Position numbers and translations under genes: made by a program
Notes under the pieces: generated by a model
What the model was told of the DNA's origin: nothing
Seen by the model: the letters and a program-made list of their open reading frames with translations, nothing else
The model's database searches: none
Assembly (NCBI RefSeq): GCF_001426665.1
Contig: NZ_LMEY01000012.1
Location: 480,952 to 544,951 of the forward strand
Source of the DNA: Rhizobium sp. Root1334
GTDB lineage: Bacteria > Pseudomonadota > Alphaproteobacteria > Rhizobiales > Rhizobiaceae
Direction: 5' to 3'
Length of the DNA: 64,000 bases
Part shown: piece by piece, positions 10,986 through 19,713 of the stretch
Layout of the letters: each line of letters begins with the position of its first letter
Position numbering within the stretch: position 1 is the stretch's first letter

Positions 10986-10987
10986 TC

Positions 10988-11024
10988 TTCCGCCTCCCAG
11001 ACGGAAGGGTCAAGGGACTTCCGT
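10988..11024 (-). promoter_or_regulatory. metC leader with two mutually exclusive hairpins
   Basis: On the minus strand three short segments follow one another: ACGGAAG (11024-11018), CTTCCGT (11007-11001) and CGGAAG (10993-10988). The middle segment can pair with the first (7 bases, leaving the ribosome site free) or with the last (6 bases, placing GGGAGG of the metC ribosome site in the loop). This is the geometry of a translational switch. The trigger is unknown. Confidence 0.55.
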
Positions 11025-11295
11025 CACGGCCCCCTGGCGCAAGCGTGGAAAATTGAATTTCTGGCGGATTTTTGAACAAAAACGTGCATCAAACAGTCAA
11101 AAACTGCCTAAACATACGGCGCAATCAACGATTATGCCGGTGCAGCCCGGAAAATCGGCAACGTGTCTTGACCCTGCGCTGTTTTGAGCATGAGATAGAC
11201 AGTACTCGCGCCAGGAGGGTGGCGGGGGCCGTAGCTTCGCCTACCAAGCGCAGCCGTGGGGATTAAGAACAAAGACAACAGAAAAAGGTTCTAAA
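11025..11295. other. metC-aapJ divergent intergenic region
   Basis: Together with the metC leader this makes about 310 bases without a gene. It holds the likely aap promoter (11168-11196), a small hairpin in the aapJ leader (CGCCA/TGGCG at about 11209-11224), and A/T-rich sequence around 11040-11130 where the metC promoter probably lies. No coding capacity was seen. Confidence 0.6.
11168..11196 (+). promoter_or_regulatory. Probable sigma-70 promoter of aapJQMP
   Basis: TTGACC (11168-11173), preceded by C as is common in alphaproteobacterial -35 boxes, is followed after 17 bases by TGAGAT (11191-11196). The -10 box is weak. The implied leader is about 95 bases long. Confidence 0.5.
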
Positions 11296-12321
11296 ATGGC
11301 TAAAAGAATTCTGACAGCGCTGATCGGCGCTGCCGTCATGGGGATTGGCGCCCAGGCAGCATCGGCAACGACGCTCAGCGACGTTAAGGCGAAGGGTTTC
11401 CTTCAATGCGGCGTCAACACTGGCCTGACCGGCTTCGCCTCCCCGGACGCGTCCGGCAACTGGAGCGGCTTCGACGTCGATTATTGCAAGGCGATTGCTG
11501 CCGCCATTTTCGGTGACCCGACCAAGGTCAAGTACACACCGACCTCCGCCAAGGACCGTTTCCCGGCTCTCCAGTCGGGTGAAGTCGATGTTCTGGCCCG
11601 TAACACGACCTGGACAATCAACCGCGATACCGCGCTCGGCTTCAACTTCCGCCCGGTCAATTACTATGACGGCCAGGGCTTCATGGTCCGCAAGTCGCTC
11701 AACGTGAAGTCGGCGCTTGAACTGTCCGGCGCTGCCGTTTGCGTGCAGACCGGCACGACGACCGAGTTGAACCTTGCCGACTACTTCAAGGCCAACAACC
11801 TTCAGTACAACCCGGTTGTTTTCGAAAAGCTCGAAGAAGTGAACGCTGCCTATGACGCAGGCCGTTGCGATGTCTACACGACCGACCAGTCGGGCCTGTA
11901 TTCGCTGCGTCTGACGCTGGCTGCCCCGGACGATCACATGATTCTCCCGGAAATCATTTCCAAGGAGCCGCTTGGCCCGGCCGTCCGCCAGGGTGACGAC
12001 CAGTGGTTTGACATTGTCAGCTGGGTTCACTACGCGCTCGTCGGTGCGGAAGACTTCGGCATCACTTCGGCTAACGTCGAGGAAATGAAGAAGTCGACAA
12101 ACCCGGACATCCAGCGCTTCCTCGGCGTTGAGGCAGATACCAAGATCGGTACCGACCTCGGCCTCGAAAACGATTGGGCCGTGAAGATCATCAAGGCCGT
12201 GGGCAACTATGGCGAAGTATTCGACCGCAACATCGGTGCAGGCAGCCCGCTGAAAATCGAACGCGGCCTGAACGCGCTTTGGAGCAAGGGCGGCATCCAG
12301 TACGCACCGCCAGTCCGTTAA
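11296..12321 (+). CDS. aapJ: General L-amino acid ABC transporter, periplasmic binding protein
   Basis: AapJ captures a broad range of L-amino acids in the periplasm and delivers them to AapQMP. The 341-residue protein starts with a Sec signal peptide (MAKRILTALIGAAVMGIGAQ, cleaved near ASA-TT) and has the family 3 solute-binding fold, including GFLQCGVNTGLTGFA and WSGFDVDYCKAIAAA. It is the first gene of a four-gene operon. A hairpin 15 bases after its stop (12336-12360) probably raises aapJ mRNA levels over those of the membrane genes, as is usual for binding proteins. The Aap system is well known in rhizobia. Confidence 0.96.
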   Translation: MAKRILTALIGAAVMGIGAQAASATTLSDVKAKGFLQCGVNTGLTGFASPDASGNWSGFDVDYCKAIAAAIFGDPTKVKYTPTSAKDRFPALQSGEVDVLARNTTWTINRDTALGFNFRPVNYYDGQGFMVRKSLNVKSALELSGAAVCVQTGTTTELNLADYFKANNLQYNPVVFEKLEEVNAAYDAGRCDVYTTDQSGLYSLRLTLAAPDDHMILPEIISKEPLGPAVRQGDDQWFDIVSWVHYALVGAEDFGITSANVEEMKKSTNPDIQRFLGVEADTKIGTDLGLENDWAVKIIKAVGNYGEVFDRNIGAGSPLKIERGLNALWSKGGIQYAPPVR

Positions 12322-12335
12322 GACCATTTGACATC

Positions 12336-12361
12336 GGGAAAGCGGCTCCGGCCGCTTTCCT
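12336..12361 (+). repeat. Intercistronic hairpin between aapJ and aapQ
   Basis: GGAAAGCGG (12337-12345) pairs with CCGCTTTCC (12352-12360) around a 6-base loop. There is no T tract, so it is more likely an mRNA-stabilising or partially terminating element than a full terminator. Confidence 0.65.
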
Positions 12362-12418
12362 TCCCAAAAATAAGAATCGCTCGAAACAGGGCGATCAGGG
12401 GAATGAAGAGGCTCTATT

Positions 12419-13612
12419 ATGTCGATTGACGCCACGACTCCGTCCGGGAAGGACAAGCCGGCCGGTTCAATTCTGAACGATCCCAAAATCCGCGGCTTTA
12501 TCTACCAGGCCGTGACATTACTGCTGCTGGTTCTCTTCATCTATTGGGTGACGGCCAACACCATCGAAAACTTGAAACGCGCCAATATCGCATCAGGCTA
12601 CGGCTTCCTGAACGGACGGGCCGGCTTTGATGTGGGGCAATCGCTGATCGCTTATTCCAGCGATTCGACTTATGGCCGCGCACTCGTCGTCGGTTTTCTC
12701 AACACCATTCTCGTTGCTGTTGCAGGTATTATCACCTCCACGATCATCGGTTTTCTGGTCGGTATCGGCCGTCTGTCGAAGAACTGGCTGATTGCCAAGC
12801 TGTCGATGGTCTATGTCGAGGTGTTCCGCAACATACCGCCGCTGCTGGTTATCTTCTTCTGGTACTCCGGCGTTCTCGCTGTTCTCCCACAGCCACGGGA
12901 ATCGCTGGCGCTGCCATTTGACATGTATGTCAACAACCGTGGCTTGGCGTTTCCGCGGCCGGTTTTCGATAGCGGCTCGCAGTACATCCTTCTTGCGCTT
13001 GTCATTGCGGTGATCGGCAGCGTCCTGTTTTCGCGCTATGCGAACAAGAAGCAGATGGAAACAGGTCAACGCATGCCGGTGCTGTGGACGGTACTTGGCC
13101 TGGTGATCGGCCTGCCGTTGCTGGCCTACTTCGCGGCGGGAATGCCGATTTCCTTCGATGTGCCGGTTGCCGGCAAGTTCAACCTGACCGGCGGGTCCGT
13201 CGTCGGGCCTGAATTCCTCTCGCTGTTCCTGGCGCTGTCGTTCTACACGGCCTCGTTCATCGCCGAAATCGTTCGGGCCGGCATTCGTGGCGTCAGCCAT
13301 GGGCAGTCGGAAGCAGCACACGCGCTTGGTATCCGGCCAGGGCTAACCACTCGCCTCGTCGTCGTTCCGCAGGCCATGCGGATCATCATTCCACCGCTGA
13401 CCAGCCAGTATCTCAATCTGACGAAAAACTCGTCGCTTGCCATCGCCATCGGCTATTCCGACCTCGTATCGACCGGAGGCACCATCCTCAACCAGACCGG
13501 CCAGGCGATCGAAGTCGTCACCATCTGGATTGTCGTCTACCTGACGCTCAGCCTGTCGACATCGTTGCTCATGAACTGGTTCAACGCCAAGATGGCACTG
13601 GTGGAGAGATAA
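12419..13612 (+). CDS. aapQ: General L-amino acid ABC transporter permease AapQ
   Basis: A 397-residue inner-membrane permease of the polar amino acid (HisMQ) type. About eight hydrophobic segments are present. The EAA-like loop is near the C-terminus ([20 protein letters not shown]). The insert between early and late membrane segments, with the phrase [14 protein letters not shown], is characteristic of AapQ/BztB proteins. It pairs with AapM to form the channel. The ATG at 12419 has AAGAGG at about 8 bases. aapM starts 4 bases after its stop. Confidence 0.96.
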   Translation: MSIDATTPSGKDKPAGSILNDPKIRGFIYQAVTLLLLVLFIYWVTANTIENLKRANIASGYGFLNGRAGFDVGQSLIAYSSDSTYGRALVVGFLNTILVAVAGIITSTIIGFLVGIGRLSKNWLIAKLSMVYVEVFRNIPPLLVIFFWYSGVLAVLPQPRESLALPFDMYVNNRGLAFPRPVFDSGSQYILLALVIAVIGSVLFSRYANKKQMETGQRMPVLWTVLGLVIGLPLLAYFAAGMPISFDVPVAGKFNLTGGSVVGPEFLSLFLALSFYTASFIAEIVRAGIRGVSHGQSEAAHALGIRPGLTTRLVVVPQAMRIIIPPLTSQYLNLTKNSSLAIAIGYSDLVSTGGTILNQTGQAIEVVTIWIVVYLTLSLSTSLLMNWFNAKMALVER

Positions 13613-13616
13613 GATC

Positions 13617-14774
13617 ATGAACACGCACCAGACCAATTTCGTCCGCACCGCCATGATCGACCAATCGGCGCCACCGGTACTCGACAAAGGCTATATCGCC
13701 TGGATCCGCAAAAACCTGCTCGCAACACCGCTGGATGCGGTGATGACGATCATCGCCGTCCTGGCACTTGCCTGGTTTCTGCCGCCCGCCATCAAATGGC
13801 TGTTTATCGACGCGTCCTGGACCGGCGGCGGGCGGGGTGTTTGCGCGACCGTCGCCCAAGGCGGCTCGCAGCTGGAGGGCTGGAGTGGCGCATGCTGGGC
13901 TTTCGTCACCGCAAAATTCGATGTGTTCATGTTCGGGCGCTATCCGATCGATGAACGCTGGCGCCCCATGTTGGTCGGCGTCTTGTTCGTGACGCTTCTC
14001 GTCCCGATCCTGATCCCGAAAATCCCGTATAAGGGACTAAACGCCATCCTGCTGTTTGGTGTCCTTCCGGTCATATCGTTCTTCATCCTGATCGGCGGCG
14101 TGCTTGGTCTTCCCTATGTGGAAACTGCGCTTTGGGGTGGCCTGATGGTCACGCTGATCCTGTCCTTCGTCGGTATCGCGGTGTCGTTGCCGCTCGGTAT
14201 TGTTCTGGCGCTTGGCCGGCGATCGACGATGCCCGTCATCCGCCTGCTCTGCACCACGTTCATCGAGCTCGTCCGCGGTATTCCGCTGATCACCGTGCTG
14301 TTCATGGCCAGTGTCATGCTGCCGCTGTTCCTGCCGCAGGGCATGACCTTTGATAAATTCCTGCGCGCACTGATCGGCGTCTCGCTGTTTGCCTCCGCCT
14401 ATATGGCGGAAGTGGTGCGCGGCGGCCTGCAGGCAATCCCGAAGGGGCAGGCCGAAGGTGCTGATTCGCTGGGCTTGAGCTACTGGCAGAAGATGCGGCT
14501 GATCATCCTGCCCCAGGCGCTGAAACTGGTCATTCCGGGTATCGTCAACACGTTCATCGGCCTGTTCAAGGATACATCGCTGGTGTCGATCATCGGTATG
14601 TTCGATCTGCTCGGCATCGTCCGCCAGAATTTCTCGGACGCCAACTGGGCATCGCCGGTCACGCCGCTGTCGGGACTTGTTTTTGCCGGATTCGTTTTCT
14701 GGCTTTTCTGCTTTGGCATGTCGCGCTATTCAGGGTTCATGGAACGAAGGCTCGACAAGGGTCACAAAAGATAA
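13617..14774 (+). CDS. aapM: General L-amino acid ABC transporter permease AapM
   Basis: The 385-residue second permease of the Aap transporter, with several transmembrane helices and a typical ABC-permease cytoplasmic loop ([20 protein letters not shown]). The family phrase [16 protein letters not shown] is present. Inner membrane, partner of AapQ and AapP. It sits 4 bases downstream of aapQ, and aapP follows after 17 bases, so all four are co-transcribed. Confidence 0.96.
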   Translation: MNTHQTNFVRTAMIDQSAPPVLDKGYIAWIRKNLLATPLDAVMTIIAVLALAWFLPPAIKWLFIDASWTGGGRGVCATVAQGGSQLEGWSGACWAFVTAKFDVFMFGRYPIDERWRPMLVGVLFVTLLVPILIPKIPYKGLNAILLFGVLPVISFFILIGGVLGLPYVETALWGGLMVTLILSFVGIAVSLPLGIVLALGRRSTMPVIRLLCTTFIELVRGIPLITVLFMASVMLPLFLPQGMTFDKFLRALIGVSLFASAYMAEVVRGGLQAIPKGQAEGADSLGLSYWQKMRLIILPQALKLVIPGIVNTFIGLFKDTSLVSIIGMFDLLGIVRQNFSDANWASPVTPLSGLVFAGFVFWLFCFGMSRYSGFMERRLDKGHKR

Positions 14775-14791
14775 CAATGAGGGAGAATATT

Positions 14792-15568
14792 ATGGCCGCT
14801 GAAGCCAAACCGCTAACAATGGAAGTGTCATCCACGGATGTCGCCGTCGAAATCGCCGGCATGAACAAGTGGTATGGGGATTTCCACGTTCTGCGCGACA
14901 TCAACCTGAAGGTCATGCGCGGCGAGCGCATCGTCGTTGCCGGCCCGTCCGGTTCGGGCAAATCCACGATGATCCGCTGCATCAACCGGCTGGAAGAACA
15001 CCAGAAGGGCAAGATCGTCGTTGACGGCATCGAGCTGACGAATGACCTGAAGAAGATCGACGAAGTGCGCCGCGAAGTCGGCATGGTGTTCCAGCACTTC
15101 AACCTCTTCCCGCATCTGACCATTCTGGAAAACTGCACCCTGGCGCCGATCTGGGTGCGCAAGATGCCGAAGAAGCAGGCGGAAGAAGTCGCCATGCACT
15201 TCCTCAAGCGCGTCAAGATCCCTGAGCAGGCCCACAAATATCCGGGCCAGCTGTCCGGCGGTCAGCAGCAGCGTGTGGCAATTGCCCGATCGCTCTGCAT
15301 GAATCCGCGCGTCATGCTGTTCGATGAGCCGACCTCGGCGCTCGACCCGGAAATGATCAAGGAAGTGCTCGACACCATGGTCGGCCTTGCCGAAGAAGGC
15401 ATGACGATGATCTGCGTGACGCACGAAATGGGCTTTGCCCGCCAGGTCGCCAACCGCGTGATTTTCATGGACCAGGGCCAGATCGTCGAACAGAACGAGC
15501 CGGCGGCATTCTTCGACAACCCGCAGCATGAACGCACCAAGCTGTTCCTCAGCCAGATCCTGCACTGA
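14792..15568 (+). CDS. aapP: General L-amino acid ABC transporter ATPase AapP
   Basis: The ATPase that powers AapQM. The 258-residue product has Walker [10 protein letters not shown] (51-59), the ABC signature [15 protein letters not shown] and Walker [15 protein letters not shown], with the H-loop in VTHEMGFA. The ATG at 14792 is preferred because AGGGAG lies 7 bases before it; the upstream ATG at 14777 overlaps that ribosome site. It is the last gene of aapJQMP, followed by the hairpin at 15594-15628. Confidence 0.97.
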   Translation: MAAEAKPLTMEVSSTDVAVEIAGMNKWYGDFHVLRDINLKVMRGERIVVAGPSGSGKSTMIRCINRLEEHQKGKIVVDGIELTNDLKKIDEVRREVGMVFQHFNLFPHLTILENCTLAPIWVRKMPKKQAEEVAMHFLKRVKIPEQAHKYPGQLSGGQQQRVAIARSLCMNPRVMLFDEPTSALDPEMIKEVLDTMVGLAEEGMTMICVTHEMGFARQVANRVIFMDQGQIVEQNEPAAFFDNPQHERTKLFLSQILH

Positions 15569-15593
15569 GGCTGAGTAGTTCCATCGTTGAATC

Positions 15594-15628
15594 AAAAAGG
15601 CCCGCGGCATTCACCGCGGGCCTTTTTT
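15594..15628. terminator. Bidirectional Rho-independent terminator
   Basis: AAAAAGGCCCGCGG and CCGCGGGCCTTTTTT form a perfect long stem around CATTCA. It has A residues on the left arm and T residues on the right, so it can end aapJQMP on the plus strand and the caspase operon (stop at 15652) on the minus strand. Confidence 0.95.
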
Positions 15629-15651
15629 GATTCCAGACTCGTTTGCGGCCA

Positions 15652-17208
15652 TTACTCGACCGTGTATTTCAACGTTCCCAAAGACCAGCGCACGCCGCGG
15701 TTTTCGGCATCTCCAGTCCAGGCTGTCTGAAGTCTTGCGATAATTTCGCTCAGAGAATGCCGGGCATCGAGTTCGGCTGTCAGGCCCTGCGCCGATGGGA
15801 CGGTATCCTTCAAATCCACCGGATCGCTGACAACGATGGCGACCAGCATATTTTCGCCTTGACCGTCAGCCTCGAAATCGAAGCCGTAATAGTCATCCGG
15901 TATCGTCAATGTCGAACCGGCCGAAAGCGGCGTGATTTTCTGGGCCATGTCGTTCGGGAAGATTTGCGTCGCCATGCCCTCGCGGTTCACGTCCAGAAGG
16001 ACGAGGTTGCCGTCATATTGGCTCGTGACAGAAATCTTGAATGGCTGCCCCTTCTTCAGCTTCGAGCCGGTATCGAGCGACACCGTGACGTCGCCGGTAT
16101 CCGCCTTGCCGACGATATCTCCAATCGCCGTGACGGGATCGGCATCGACATAAGCCGGGACTCCACCAGCCTCGACCTTGGCCTCCTGATAAACCGGCTC
16201 GGGCTTGTCGTGACGCTGATCCGCCGCCGCCTGTTCTGTTTTGTATGGCTCCGGCTTGGCGATGCTTACACCGAGGACGTCCGGCACGCTTTCCAGCTGC
16301 GGATCGAGATTGTCGCAATCCTCCAGCGTCAAGCAATACTCCTTCGATTTCCGGGTCACGTATTCGAAGAGCTCGGCATTGCTGACAAGGCCGTTGCCAT
16401 TCGCATCGGATTCTCCCGGTGCGTAGCCGGCTATGTAAGCGGATGTAAAAACACCGTGCCGGTCTTCGATCGGCAACCGGACATCGTCCCAGGCGACCTG
16501 ATAGGCAGCGGCGGCACTCCACGCGGTCAGGCCACCGGCCGTCAATTGCGTGGGTTTATCGACAACGCCGAGATCGATGCGAAGGCCCCGGGTCGACGGT
16601 TGCTTGTCTGCCTTGGCAAACGGGCGCGGCAGGTAGCGCGCACCTTGCAAGCCGGACACCGCCTGCGGCGACAATGACCGCGTTATCGTGCCGGAATGGC
16701 AGGCATCGATCACCAGCGTCACCGCCCTGCCCTTCAATTTCTCCAGAACCGCCTCAAGCTCGTCATCGAGAATGACATTCGTCCAGTCGTCGTCGCCGGC
16801 CTTGATATCATAGGTCGAAATGGCCTCATCCATTCCGTCTTCCTCATCACCGCCGGTGTCCTTGACCTGCAGGCCATGCCCGGAAAAATAGAGATAGACG
16901 CGGTCGCCGGGGGCTGTTCCGGCAACCAGCCATTCGTCCATGGACGACAGCATTGCGTGCCTTGTGGCCTTTTCATCCGTCAGAACCCGGATCGCCTCGG
17001 GCTTGAAATTCAACGTGCCCGTCAAAAGCGCCTGAATTGCCTTTACGTCGTTTTTCGGCCCATGCAGAAACATGTCCTGCGGCAAGTTTTCGTAGGTGCC
17101 GATGCCGATCACCAGCGCCCGATCTTCCGCCTTTGCCGCTGTGGTTAGCGCGGCCAACGATGCCAGGCACCACAGGCCTGCAGAGACAGTCATGCGGAAA
17201 CCGGTCAT
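15652..17208 (-). CDS. Secreted caspase-fold (metacaspase-type) protein with DUF4384-like domain
   Basis: A 518-residue exported protein. A signal peptide (about 1-27, cleaved near AKA-ED) is followed by a caspase p20-type domain (about 28-270) with both catalytic residues: H111 in YFSGHGLQ and C170 in VIDACHSG. An EF-hand-like loop DANGNGLVSNAE lies at 268-279. After a linker there is a DUF4384-like beta domain (about 372-465). Caspase-fold peptidases of bacteria usually cleave after Arg or Lys; the substrate here is unknown. It is the last gene of the operon; its ATG overlaps the stop of the upstream caspase gene by one base (TGATG). A periplasmic or envelope location is inferred from the signal peptide. 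Confidence 0.85.
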   Translation of the reverse strand: MTGFRMTVSAGLWCLASLAALTTAAKAEDRALVIGIGTYENLPQDMFLHGPKNDVKAIQALLTGTLNFKPEAIRVLTDEKATRHAMLSSMDEWLVAGTAPGDRVYLYFSGHGLQVKDTGGDEEDGMDEAISTYDIKAGDDDWTNVILDDELEAVLEKLKGRAVTLVIDACHSGTITRSLSPQAVSGLQGARYLPRPFAKADKQPSTRGLRIDLGVVDKPTQLTAGGLTAWSAAAAYQVAWDDVRLPIEDRHGVFTSAYIAGYAPGESDANGNGLVSNAELFEYVTRKSKEYCLTLEDCDNLDPQLESVPDVLGVSIAKPEPYKTEQAAADQRHDKPEPVYQEAKVEAGGVPAYVDADPVTAIGDIVGKADTGDVTVSLDTGSKLKKGQPFKISVTSQYDGNLVLLDVNREGMATQIFPNDMAQKITPLSAGSTLTIPDDYYGFDFEADGQGENMLVAIVVSDPVDLKDTVPSAQGLTAELDARHSLSEIIARLQTAWTGDAENRGVRWSLGTLKYTVE

Positions 17209-18746
17209 CACAGCCTCTCCCGCGTATAGAGCGGCTGGATGGCCACAGTGGTGTCGGTGCCGTCGATGCGGCTGGTGAGAAGCTGCAAAACCGTGGCCGC
17301 ATCGATGCTCTTGCTGGCCAGTGCCGCGCCAATCGCATCAACCGGTTCATTGGTGGCGATCACGATCAGATGGTCGGCGCCAAACGGTTCGACAACCTGC
17401 AGATTGCTGAGCTTGAACTCAGCACTTGCCGTCCCTTCCGACTGGACGTCCAGCAACTGCACCTGCCCGGTATTGGCAAGATTGAACACCACCATGTTCC
17501 TGTACCCTGACGCTGGCGCATCGAAGGAGATCTTGTCGCCACCGGCATAGATGTCCTTTTGCGGGATCAGCGACACCATTCCCGGGTTCTGGCTTGCCAT
17601 GATTTTCAGAAAATCAAGCAGGATGAACTTGTTGACGACCGCTTGAACCATACTGGCATCGATATGTTCACCAGCAACGTCGCCATTCGGGGTGTAAAAA
17701 ATACCGCTGGCGGCATCCCAGCGATAGGGCACACCTGTACCGCCGGTATTCTCCAGCACAATATCAGCCTCCTCGACTGACAGCGCCAGCTTGCCATTCC
17801 AGCCGGTTTCGCGAACGGTTTTATAGGTCTTTTTTGCCGCTGGTTGGATTGTGGCGGCCACGCTCCGACTTAGTGGCATCACCACCTCATCCTCGGATCG
17901 CGGCAGTTGCGGCGTGAAATTCGGCACCTGCAATGCCTCCGACTGGGTCTTCACATTGGCGAAGACATAGTCTTCCAACTCGACGCGGGAAAGGCGGCCG
18001 TCGCCATTGCGGTCCGCCGACCCTTCCACCGCGCGGGCAAAGCTCCAGCTTAGGGCACCGCGCGGCTCGCCGTCGATGATGACCTCAGGCGACGGCTGGC
18101 TCTCCAGGGAAGCGGCAAGGACCGTCACATTGCGGAACTGCGTCTCTCTTACCTCGGCACCCGACACCGCCTCCTCCGATGGCGGCGGCAATTTGACCGT
18201 GACCGCCTGGGCAAGCCGTGTCTTGCCGGAAAACGACCGGCTCATACCGCCGGAATGGCAACTGTCGGAGACAAACAGAACCTGCACGCCCTTGGCCTCG
18301 GCTTCCGAAAACCAGGCATTCAGCTCATTGTCGACGATGATTTCATGTTCTGTTTCTTCGGCGCGGCTGCGGTCGAAGCCCGGCAGCTGCAGAAATTCGT
18401 CCAGCCCGTCCGCCTCATCACCGGCAACAAGCTCTGGCATTTGCGAACCATGTCCGGCATAGGTGAAGATGATCGTGTCACCCTTGACCGCACCGCCGAC
18501 GAAGCCGGCCCAGGCGGCGCGAATGTCGTCCTTGCGGGCGGCGGCATCAAAAAACGTCGTCACCTGATCGACGCCTGCCCGTCTTAGCGCACCTTCCACG
18601 TCCTTGGCGTCCTTGACGGCGCCATCCAGGCTGACTTCGTAGGGATAGGCATCAATGCCGACGATCAAGGCAAAGGTCTTGGCCGATGCGGCACCGAGCG
18701 GCACAACAGAGATCAGCAGAGCAAGAGCCAGCCGGCGCAGCATCAT
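17208..18746 (-). CDS. Secreted caspase-fold (metacaspase-type) protein, second copy
   Basis: A 512-residue exported protein with a signal peptide (about 1-22) and a caspase p20-type domain (about 23-260). The catalytic pair is intact: H99 in TYAGHGSQ and C163 in VSDSCHSGG. An EF-hand-like DRNGDGRLSRVE lies at about 245-256. The C-terminal third has a divergent DUF4384-like beta module (GDKISFDAP through LIVIATNEPVD). Its ATG directly follows the stop of the OmpA-like gene (TGA-ATG), so translation is coupled. The two caspase proteins differ greatly in sequence, so they are an old duplication or were separately recruited, and they may act as a pair. Confidence 0.85.
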   Translation of the reverse strand: MMLRRLALALLISVVPLGAASAKTFALIVGIDAYPYEVSLDGAVKDAKDVEGALRRAGVDQVTTFFDAAARKDDIRAAWAGFVGGAVKGDTIIFTYAGHGSQMPELVAGDEADGLDEFLQLPGFDRSRAEETEHEIIVDNELNAWFSEAEAKGVQVLFVSDSCHSGGMSRSFSGKTRLAQAVTVKLPPPSEEAVSGAEVRETQFRNVTVLAASLESQPSPEVIIDGEPRGALSWSFARAVEGSADRNGDGRLSRVELEDYVFANVKTQSEALQVPNFTPQLPRSEDEVVMPLSRSVAATIQPAAKKTYKTVRETGWNGKLALSVEEADIVLENTGGTGVPYRWDAASGIFYTPNGDVAGEHIDASMVQAVVNKFILLDFLKIMASQNPGMVSLIPQKDIYAGGDKISFDAPASGYRNMVVFNLANTGQVQLLDVQSEGTASAEFKLSNLQVVEPFGADHLIVIATNEPVDAIGAALASKSIDAATVLQLLTSRIDGTDTTVAIQPLYTRERL

Positions 18747-19643
18747 TCAGTTCTCCACATCGACTTCGACACGCCGGTTCATCTGATTGAGGGTTTCCTC
18801 ATCATAGGCGCTGGCATCATCGGCCTTGAACGGCTCGTCCTCGCCCTTGCCAATCGTGGTCCAGGTGCCTGCGTAGCCTTCTGCAACGAGATAGTGCGCC
18901 AGCGCCTCGGCCCGTTGCAGCGACAGCACCCGGTTTGCCTCGGCCGTGCCGATCGGGTCCGTATGACCGATCAGGGTGATTGCTTTCGGCTTGACCGACT
19001 TCAGGCATTCCGACAGGTCTTTCGCCGATTCCACTCCTTCCGGCGTGAACTCCGCCGTGCCGAACACGTAGCGCACCGGCGTCGATTTTTTCTTCAGCGA
19101 CACACCGCGATAGCTGATCTTGCAACCGCCGCGCATGGCAAGCTTGACGGGCTTAGGGGCCGCCAGCCGCATTTCGGTGGCCATATGATCCAGCCGGACG
19201 ATATAGGACTCATCCGGCGCCATCCACTGCGGCGTCAGCATTTCATTGGCGGCATCCTCCAACGCCAACTGGTAGTAGCGTGCCGCCGTTTCATAATCCC
19301 GCCGGTCGCGATTGATATCACCAAGCGCGTCAAACACTTGCCAGGGAGCCGAATTGCTGGTGCGGATCGTCTCTAGTTCGTGCTCGAAATCTGCCAGATT
19401 GGCACCTTGCCCGACAGCACCGACGATCCGGTTGAAGGAGGCGAGCGCCGCCACACGGTTGATCATCGCCTTGTGGTCATCTGTGCAGCCGGGCTTTGGC
19501 ATCCCGGCGATCTGTTTTGCCAGTGCCTCGTTTCCGGCATTGGTGGCATCGGCAATTTGCGCCAAGGCATCGCAGGCCGCAGACGCCGTCCCAGCGAAGA
19601 AAAATGCCAGCAGCGATGCCCCTGCCAAAACCTTCAATGTCAT
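18747..19643 (-). CDS. OmpA-like peptidoglycan-associated protein
   Basis: A 298-residue exported protein. The start is ATG 19643 (MTLKVLAGAS), giving a clean signal peptide ending near ASA-AC; the longer frame upstream has no coding features. A helical middle part (about 60-160, including RDYETAARYYQLALEDA) looks TPR-like. The C-terminal OmpA domain (about 190-298) shows VRYVFGTAEFTPEG, LIGHTDPIGT and NRRVEVDVEN; such domains bind peptidoglycan non-covalently. In this operon it could fix the caspases or the cytochrome to the cell wall, which is inference. It lies 70 bases after the cytochrome gene and abuts the caspase gene. Confidence 0.85.
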   Translation of the reverse strand: MTLKVLAGASLLAFFFAGTASAACDALAQIADATNAGNEALAKQIAGMPKPGCTDDHKAMINRVAALASFNRIVGAVGQGANLADFEHELETIRTSNSAPWQVFDALGDINRDRRDYETAARYYQLALEDAANEMLTPQWMAPDESYIVRLDHMATEMRLAAPKPVKLAMRGGCKISYRGVSLKKKSTPVRYVFGTAEFTPEGVESAKDLSECLKSVKPKAITLIGHTDPIGTAEANRVLSLQRAEALAHYLVAEGYAGTWTTIGKGEDEPFKADDASAYDEETLNQMNRRVEVDVEN

Positions 19644-19713
19644 CACATGTATTCCCAAGCTATTCCAAATAATTGCAAACTGGCCGGACGGCATTCGGCG
19701 TCCGGCCAGTCCG

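Noticed and set aside
10986..11050. SAM-II riboswitch ahead of metC
   Set aside because: The short leader has switch-like stems but not the conserved SAM-II pseudoknot sequence; kept only as an unassigned leader.
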